From: DYQY01 sp964643725
GTDB taxonomy: Bacteria > Margulisbacteria > Riflemargulisbacteria > GWF2-35-9 > DYQY01
Direction of reading: 5' to 3'
DNA: 16,132 nucleotides
Assembly: GCA_964643725.1 (NCBI GenBank)
Contig: CAZXTL010000035.1
Location: 1-16,132 of the forward strand
Shown one piece after another: positions 13,001 to 16,132 of the stretch. Every line of letters begins with the position of its first letter. Position 1 is the first letter of the stretch. The translations under genes and the position numbers were made by a program. A model generated the notes under the pieces. The model searched no databases. It was given only the letters and a program-made list of their open reading frames with translations, and had not been told where the DNA came from.

Positions 13001-16000
13001 TTATGACAATATACTTGAAGGTGGTTCAGCTAGTGGCAACTTACTAGCGTACAATACAATTTTCTTTGGTAATTTTGATGGAGGGACACCTGCTTTCTTC
13101 AATACTGCAACAGTAGATAGTTGTATTTTTACAGACGCTACTTTGCCTGCGAGCATGAATGTTATTAATCCAATACTTTATTTTGTTACAAGTGATTTTG
13201 CTGGTTATGCTAGTGGAGATTATCGTATTAATGCTAATAGTCCTGCGCATAGTTGGGGTTCAAATGTGAATTGGAATGCTAACTCAAATAACGTAACTGT
13301 AGACCTTGATGGTAATCCAAGAATATATGATGTAGGTGCCTTCCATGAGCCAAGGATAGACGTTGGAGCTTATGAGTTACAGGTTTCAAGATCAATTTGT
13401 TATATAGTTGGAACAGGAGTTTATTTTGAATCAATCCAAGATGCTCTAAACGCAGCTACAGCAGGAAGTACAATTAATGTATTATCTGGTACGCATAAAG
13501 GTCCAGGTAACAGAGGATTAGTATGGCCTAATGTAAATAACATAACATTACAAGGCATTTCATCAATCGATACTATTATAGATGCAGAGCAGGTAACTCG
13601 ACATATTTTTCAAGCAAATGCAAAAGGATGGCAATTACAGAACATCCAATTAATTAATGGTCGTGTTTCAACCATTAATTCTGGAGACAACATAGGTGGA
13701 AGTGTTTATATTAGTACTAGTAATTCCTTACATATTTTAACTATGGATTCAGTCATAATTAGTGCAAACCAAGCATATAATGGAGGGGCTATAGGACATT
13801 TAAGTAGTGCTGTTTCTAAAGTTGTTGTAATGAACTCTGTTATTGCTAAAAATATTGCTACTTTTTATGGTGGTGGGTTCTATTCTGGTGTAAACTCGCT
13901 GACTAATAGCAACGTCTATGGAAACAGTGCTTTTGATGGTGGTGGCGGTTTTTCTGTTGGCACAAACACGTTGATAAGTTGTAACGTCTATGGGAATAGT
14001 GCTACTGTTGGTGGTGGTGGATTACATGCTGGAACGAGCACGCTGATGAGCAGTAGTGTATACGCTAATCGTTCTGGTGCTGGTGGTGGATTTTATGGTG
14101 GCACGAATACATTAGAGAATAGTAGTGTATATGGCAACACAGTAAATCAAGGTGGTGGATTTTGTACTGGAACGAACACTCTTACTTCATGTGATGTATA
14201 TGGCAACTCTGCTTTTCAGGGTGCAGGCTTTTATTCTGCCAATAACACGCTGACACACAGCAGAGTATATACTAATAGTGCTTCTAATGCTGGTGGTGGA
14301 TTTAATGGTGGAACCAACACAGTTATAAACAGTAGTATTTATTCAAACAGCTCATCAGCTGGCGCTGGATTTTTTCAAGGAACAACAACACTCATAAATG
14401 TTTTAGCTTATAATAATAGTGCCGGTTCACTAGGAAGCGTATTTTATCTTGGCAACAATAAATTAGTTAACAGTACTATTGTTTCTAATAATGGAGCAAT
14501 TTATTATGACAATATACTTGAAGGTGGTTCAGCTAGTGGCAACTTACTAGCGTACAATACAATTTTCTTTGGTAATTTTGATGGAGGGACACCTGCTTTC
14601 TTCAATACTGCAACAGTAGATAGTTGTATTTTTACAGACGCTACTTTGCCTGCGAGCATGAATGTTATTAATCCAATACTTTATTTTGTTACAAGTGATT
14701 TTGCTGGTTATGCTAGTGGAGATTATCGTATTAATGCTAACACTCCTGCACATAGTTGGGGTTCAAATGTGAATTGGAATGCTAACTCAAATAACGTTAC
14801 TGTAGACCTAGATGGCAACGCAAGAATATATGATGAAGGTGCCTTCCATGAACCAAGAATAGATGTTGGAGCTTATGAGTTACAGGTTTCAAGATCAATT
14901 TGTTATATAGTTGGAACAGGAGTTTATTTTGAATCAATCCAAGATGCTCTAAACGCAGCTACAGCAGGAAGTACAATTAATGTATTATCTGGTACGCATA
15001 AAGGTCCAGGTAACAGAGGATTAGTATGGCCTAATGTAAATAACATAACATTACAAGGCATTTCATCAATCGATACTATTATAGATGCAGAGCAGGTAAC
15101 TCGACATATTTTTCAAGCAAATGCAAAAGGATGGCAATTACAGAACATCCAATTAATTAATGGTCGTGTTTCAACCATTAATTCTGGAGACAACATAGGT
15201 GGAAGTGTTTATATTAGTACTAGTAATTCCTTACATATTTTAACTATGGATTCAGTCATAATTAGTGCAAACCAAGCATATAATGGAGGGGCTATAGGAC
15301 ATTCAAGTAGTGGTGTTTCTAAAGTTGTTGTTATGAACTCTGTTATAGCTAAAAACAGTGCAAATAATGGTGGGGGCTTTTATTATGGGTCTAACAATCT
15401 GGCTAGTTGTAATATATTCAGCAACAGTGCTTCTAATGGTGGTGGCTTTAATTATGGCACAAATACACTTAATAACTGTTTAGTTTATAGTAACATTTCT
15501 TCAGGTTCTGCTGGCGGATTTTATTATGGATCCAATGTTTTAAATAGCAGTAACATATATAGCAATACTGCTCAGTATGGTGGCGGATTTTATTATGGTA
15601 CAAACACATTTAATAACTGTATCGTCTACAGCAACATTGCTTCTAGTTCTGGTGGTGGTTTTTATTATGGCACAAATAGCTTAACAAACAGCAGTGTTTA
15701 TAAAAATAATGCTAATAATGGTGGTGGATTTAATGGAGGCACGAATACGATGATTAGTAGTAATGTATATGAAAATAGTGCTTCTAGTTCTGGTGCCGCA
15801 TTTGCTGATGGTACAAATACACTGATAGGAAGTAACTTATATAGTAATTATGCTGCTAATAATGGTGGCGGATTCTATAGGGGCACGAACACGCTTATTA
15901 ATGTCCTTGCTTATAACAACAGAGGTTTTTCTGGTGGTATTTTTTATGAAGGAGACAATAAGGTTGTTAATTGTACTATGGTTTCCAATAATGGAGTTAT

Positions 16001-16132
16001 TTATTATGACTCTAATGCAACTGGTGGGACTAGTGGCGAGTTGCTTGCCTATAACACAATATTCTTTGGTAATTTTGATGGTGGCGGGAATGATACATAT
16101 TTTAATACAACAACAGTAGATAGCTGTATTTT
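1..16132 (+). CDS. Giant tandem-module beta-helix surface protein (Pmp-like coils, choice-of-anchor-Q-like tails), partial at both ends
   Basis: One frame (complete codons 3-16130) is open through the entire window, with no stop in 5,376 codons, which is far beyond chance in A+T-rich DNA. Its translation is coherent throughout, whereas other frames give only short ORFs. The product is Gly/Ser/Asn/Thr-rich, poor in Lys and charged residues, and made of eleven tandem beta-helix modules. Each module has a pectin-lyase-like cap, a run of Pmp-like 22-24-residue coils (GGGFxxGTNTLTNSSVYGNSA) and a tail ending IDVGAYELQ, the signature of choice-of-anchor Q proteins. Known relatives are secreted or outer-membrane adhesins; the adhesin or fibre role here is inferred. 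Neither the signal peptide and start nor the C-terminal sorting or translocator domain is in the window, so the secretion route is unknown. In-frame ATGs occur throughout but all sit inside conserved repeats, so none is a credible start. No frameshift or internal stop suggests decay. Coding status is near certain; exact function is not. Confidence 0.93.
1020..2648 (+). repeat. Beta-helix module 2 (543 aa)
   Basis: The cap starts SRPVCYIE and has EAIQDAL, LAGTHTGPGNRG and LDAEQVTRHI (1215-1244). LINGC replaces the usual LINGR/K. Next come GGSIFI and NGGAIG, then ten Pmp-like coils, including a recent 72-bp amplification (residues about 554-625). The tail is atypical: in place of SPAHSWGSN it reads SSVAVNNGSTDLWNANSN, and it closes TIDIGAYELQ. 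This 'type B' tail is shared with module 6 only, and the cap that follows (module 3) is of the matching type. Confidence 0.85.
1590..1946 (+). repeat. 72-bp in-frame tandem repeat (one coil per unit)
   Basis: The 24-residue coil beginning GTNMLTSSNVYSNSA is repeated with a 72-bp period at 1662, 1734 and 1806. The first two units are identical at DNA level; the third differs only near its end. Diverged units flank it at 1590 and 1878. This is a recent duplication of single beta-helix coils within module 2. Confidence 0.9.
2649..4187 (+). repeat. Beta-helix module 3 (513 aa)
   Basis: The cap is type B: FVCEIVETTQKF, IQVYAGTHSG, NVGLIWP. It has several extra residues (around LVEGNAEGN) between the helix-like segment and the GTH motif. 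The cap continues DAVQVTRHI and LINGK. Eight diverged Pmp-like coils follow, many with GAGF or GGAF rather than GGGF, and one carries a short NSSGG insertion near 3537-3555. The tail is A' type (SPAHGHGFN, ANDIDRID) and ends GVYELT instead of GAYELQ. Synonymous and conservative divergence is greatest here, which suggests an older copy that has escaped homogenisation. Confidence 0.85.
4427..4454 (+). repeat. Perfect 7-bp microsatellite (TTTGTCA x4), in frame in module 4 cap
   Basis: Four exact tandem copies of TTTGTCA. Since 7 is not a multiple of 3 the units are read in successive frames, giving LSFVICHLS between RHI and LINGR. The same stretch in modules 1-3 and 7-11 has an unrelated sequence but the same length (14 residues from RHI to LIN). 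Confidence 0.92.
4444..4852 (+). repeat. Long direct repeat R1, copy in module 4
   Basis: By eye 409 bp identical to 6049-6457 (offset 1605). It covers the end of the cap, the GGAIWMN coil and the following coils up to NTASGG. It is bounded by a mismatch in the heptamer tract on the left and by GGC versus GGT at 4853 on the right. Confidence 0.92.
4857..5410 (+). repeat. Long direct repeat R2, copy in module 4
   Basis: Nearly identical to 11013-11566 (offset 6156), including a perfect core at 5056-5291 (236 bp). It covers seven coils including the odd GAVFRSS and GGVVYLG ones. The two copies are separated by three intervening modules. Confidence 0.9.
6032..6059 (+). repeat. Imperfect 7-bp microsatellite (TTWGTCA x4), module 5 cap
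   Basis: TTTGTCA, TTAGTCA, TTAGTCA, TTTGTCA at the position equivalent to that in module 4. It encodes LSLVISHLS; the TTA variants replace Cys by Ser and keep an alternating hydrophobic strand. Confidence 0.9.
6049..6457 (+). repeat. Long direct repeat R1, copy in module 5
   Basis: Partner of 4444-4852. No difference was seen, even at third codon positions. Confidence 0.92.
7194..8279 (+). repeat. Beta-helix module 6 (362 aa), shortest and most diverged
   Basis: The type A cap (SKSVCYIVGTG, ESIQDALNA, GTHKGPGNRG, DAEQVTRHI) carries the heptamer tract and LVNGR. Only four Pmp-like coils are present (GGAVYNG, GGAFYGV, GGVFFSG, GGVFWLG). The tail is type B and strongly diverged: INDNGVIYYED, VAYNSILVGDF, SSSIAVNNGLN, DLWNANSYN, DIDLGAYEIQ. 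It is the only complete module without the tail cysteine (DSC or equivalent becomes LSYTAL). All core motifs are recognisable and the frame is intact, so it looks functional. Confidence 0.83.
7433..7460 (+). repeat. Imperfect 7-bp microsatellite (TTWGTCA x4), module 6 cap
   Basis: Same four-unit pattern as in module 5, followed by a further near-unit TTAGTTA. It encodes NLSLVISHLS before LVNGR. Confidence 0.9.
8280..10409 (+). repeat. Beta-helix module 7 (710 aa), longest
   Basis: The type B cap (FNCEMVETTQRF, SIQEAINNA, YAGTHSGPGNVG) has NAQQITRHI in place of DAEQVTRHI, then LINGR and GGSIYI. Seventeen Pmp-like coils make this the longest helix here. The middle of the run (8979-9533) is a local amplification of a two-coil unit. 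Exit coil LISVLAYNN; tail STIVSNNKEIYYDN, LAFNTIFFGEF, SPAHSWGSN, HEPRIDVGAYELQ. The extra length is confined to the coil run; cap and tail are of normal size. Confidence 0.85.
8979..9533 (+). repeat. 141-bp in-frame tandem repeat (two coils per unit)
   Basis: A 47-codon unit made of two alternating coils (one beginning SGGTNTLTSSNVFGN, the other SSGNNTIISSNV) starts at 8979, 9120 and 9261. The first two copies differ by only a handful of bases. The third keeps the first coil and then passes into further reshuffled copies of the same two coil types up to about 9533. It accounts for the unusual length of module 7. Confidence 0.88.
10410..11948 (+). repeat. Beta-helix module 8 (513 aa)
   Basis: The type A cap (SRSICYIVETG, EAIQDALNA, LAGTHKGPANRG, DAEQVTRHI) is followed by AVPQTIRFKLQNLS and LINGR, with GGAIW-type first coils as in modules 4-6. 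Ten Pmp-like coils follow; the last seven (from about 11013) are nearly identical to those of module 4. The tail is standard type A, and its end (from 11799) is identical to that of module 9. Confidence 0.85.
11013..11566 (+). repeat. Long direct repeat R2, copy in module 8
   Basis: Partner of 4857-5410. Differences are scattered, for example GVGGAFNLG versus VVGGAFNVG. Confidence 0.9.
11799..12154 (+). repeat. Long direct repeat R3, module 8/9 junction
   Basis: By eye 356 bp identical to 13233-13588 (offset 1434). It runs from the NSPAHSWG tail across GAYELQ and through the next cap to DAE, so it straddles the module boundary. It ends where DAELITRHI diverges from DAEQVTRHI. Confidence 0.9.
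11949..13382 (+). repeat. Beta-helix module 9 (478 aa)
   Basis: The type A cap (SRSICYIVGTG, ESIQDALNA, LSGTHKGPGNRG) has DAELITRHI, LQANAKGWQLQNIQ, LINGK, GGSICI and NGGAIG. Seven Pmp-like coils follow, with individual features such as DSSVYWNSA and GGAFDFS. The tail from 12978 onward is almost identical to module 10, and the cap (to 12154) is identical to that of module 10. The coil run is unique to this module. Confidence 0.85.
12978..13800 (+). repeat. Long direct repeat R4, module 9 tail and module 10 cap
   Basis: Matches 14481-15303 (offset 1503). Two perfect blocks (12978-13237, 260 bp; 13362-13800, 439 bp) flank a patch at 13238-13361 that holds all the roughly dozen differences. The repeat spans tail, junction, cap and first coil. 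Confidence 0.9.
13233..13588 (+). repeat. Long direct repeat R3, module 9/10 junction
   Basis: Partner of 11799-12154. It overlaps repeat R4, so this DNA is shared by three consecutive junctions. Confidence 0.9.
13383..14885 (+). repeat. Beta-helix module 10 (501 aa)
   Basis: The type A cap is identical at DNA level to that of module 11 and continues through DAEQVTRHI, FQANAKGWQ, LINGR, GGSVYI, DSVIISANQ and NGGAIGH before diverging at 13801. Eight Pmp-like coils follow, several with GGGG (DGGGGFSVG, GGGGLHAG). Exit coil LINVLAYNN; type A tail SPAHSWGSN, here preceded by NANT rather than NANS, closing HEPRIDVGAYELQ. Confidence 0.85.
14481..15303 (+). repeat. Long direct repeat R4, module 10 tail and module 11 cap
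   Basis: Partner of 12978-13800. It ends where GHL in module 10 becomes GHS in module 11 (15304). Confidence 0.9.
14886..16132 (+). repeat. Beta-helix module 11 (3' part outside window)
   Basis: Cap and first coil are identical to module 10 up to 15303. Eight Pmp-like coils follow (GGGFYYG, GGGFNYG, AGGFYYG and others) with the exit coil LINVLAYNN. The tail starts (VSNNGVIYYD, LAYNTIFFGNF) and is cut by the window end at DSCI, just before where SPAHSWG would come. Its exit coil and tail start (GFSGG, FYEGDNK, GVIYYD) resemble module 1 more than modules 8-10. Confidence 0.83.

Noticed and set aside
11610..14753. Three similar 68-codon minus-strand ORFs (11610-11816, 13044-13250, 14547-14753) plus a related one at 5421-5660
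   Set aside because: They are the complement of the conserved module tail; conservation follows the + strand protein.
1..16132. Possible stop-codon recoding as the reason for the long frame
   Set aside because: No TGA, TAA or TAG occurs in the frame at all and Trp is TGG, so the standard code is enough.

Overview
The whole window lies inside one protein-coding gene on the + strand. The frame whose first complete codon starts at base 3 was read line by line to the end and contains no stop, giving 5,376 consecutive sense codons (bases 3-16130) and running off both edges. The true start, signal peptide, C-terminal anchor, stop, promoter and terminator are all outside the window. I see no intergenic DNA, RNA gene, mobile element or CRISPR array. 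Residue numbers used below are base position divided by 3.

The product is a giant, Gly/Ser/Asn/Thr-rich, lysine-poor repetitive protein that should fold as a chain of right-handed parallel beta-helices. It is built from eleven tandem modules (the first and last cut by the window edges). Full modules are 362 to 710 residues long. Each has (i) an N-terminal pectin-lyase-like cap (C-Y-I, then ESIQDALNA, GTHKGPGNRG, ITLQG, DAEQVTRHI, LINGR); (ii) a run of 4 to 17 coils of about 22-24 residues of the type GGGFxxGTNTLTNSSVYGNSA, which resemble the GGA(I/L/V)...FxxN repeats of chlamydial polymorphic outer membrane proteins (Pmp); and (iii) a C-terminal tail (STIVSNNGAIYYD, LAYNTIFFGNF, SPAHSWGSN, NANSNNVTVDLDGNPRI, IDVGAYELQ) that resembles the 'choice-of-anchor Q' ending of many bacterial beta-helix surface proteins. 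About 95 Pmp-like coils are visible.

Layout: module 1 (1-1019, cut), 2 (1020-2648), 3 (2649-4187), 4 (4188-5792), 5 (5793-7193), 6 (7194-8279), 7 (8280-10409), 8 (10410-11948), 9 (11949-13382), 10 (13383-14885), 11 (14886-16132, cut). Modules have been exchanged and homogenised: long direct repeats of up to 439 bp without a mismatch link modules 4/5, 4/8, 8/9/10 and 9/10/11, and two modules contain local 72-bp or 141-bp amplifications. A 7-bp microsatellite is embedded in frame in the caps of modules 4, 5 and 6.

Organism: A+T-rich DNA, standard code (no in-frame TGA, TAA or TAG in 5,376 codons; Trp as TGG), and a Pmp/choice-of-anchor style beta-helix architecture point to a bacterium with a low-GC genome, probably with a Gram-negative envelope. 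Giant genes of this sort are known from uncultured host-associated or predatory lineages (for example Omnitrophota); Elusimicrobiota, Margulisbacteria or Lentisphaerota are also plausible. The sequence itself does not decide between them. The likely role, by inference, is a surface-exposed or secreted fibre for adhesion or cell-cell contact.
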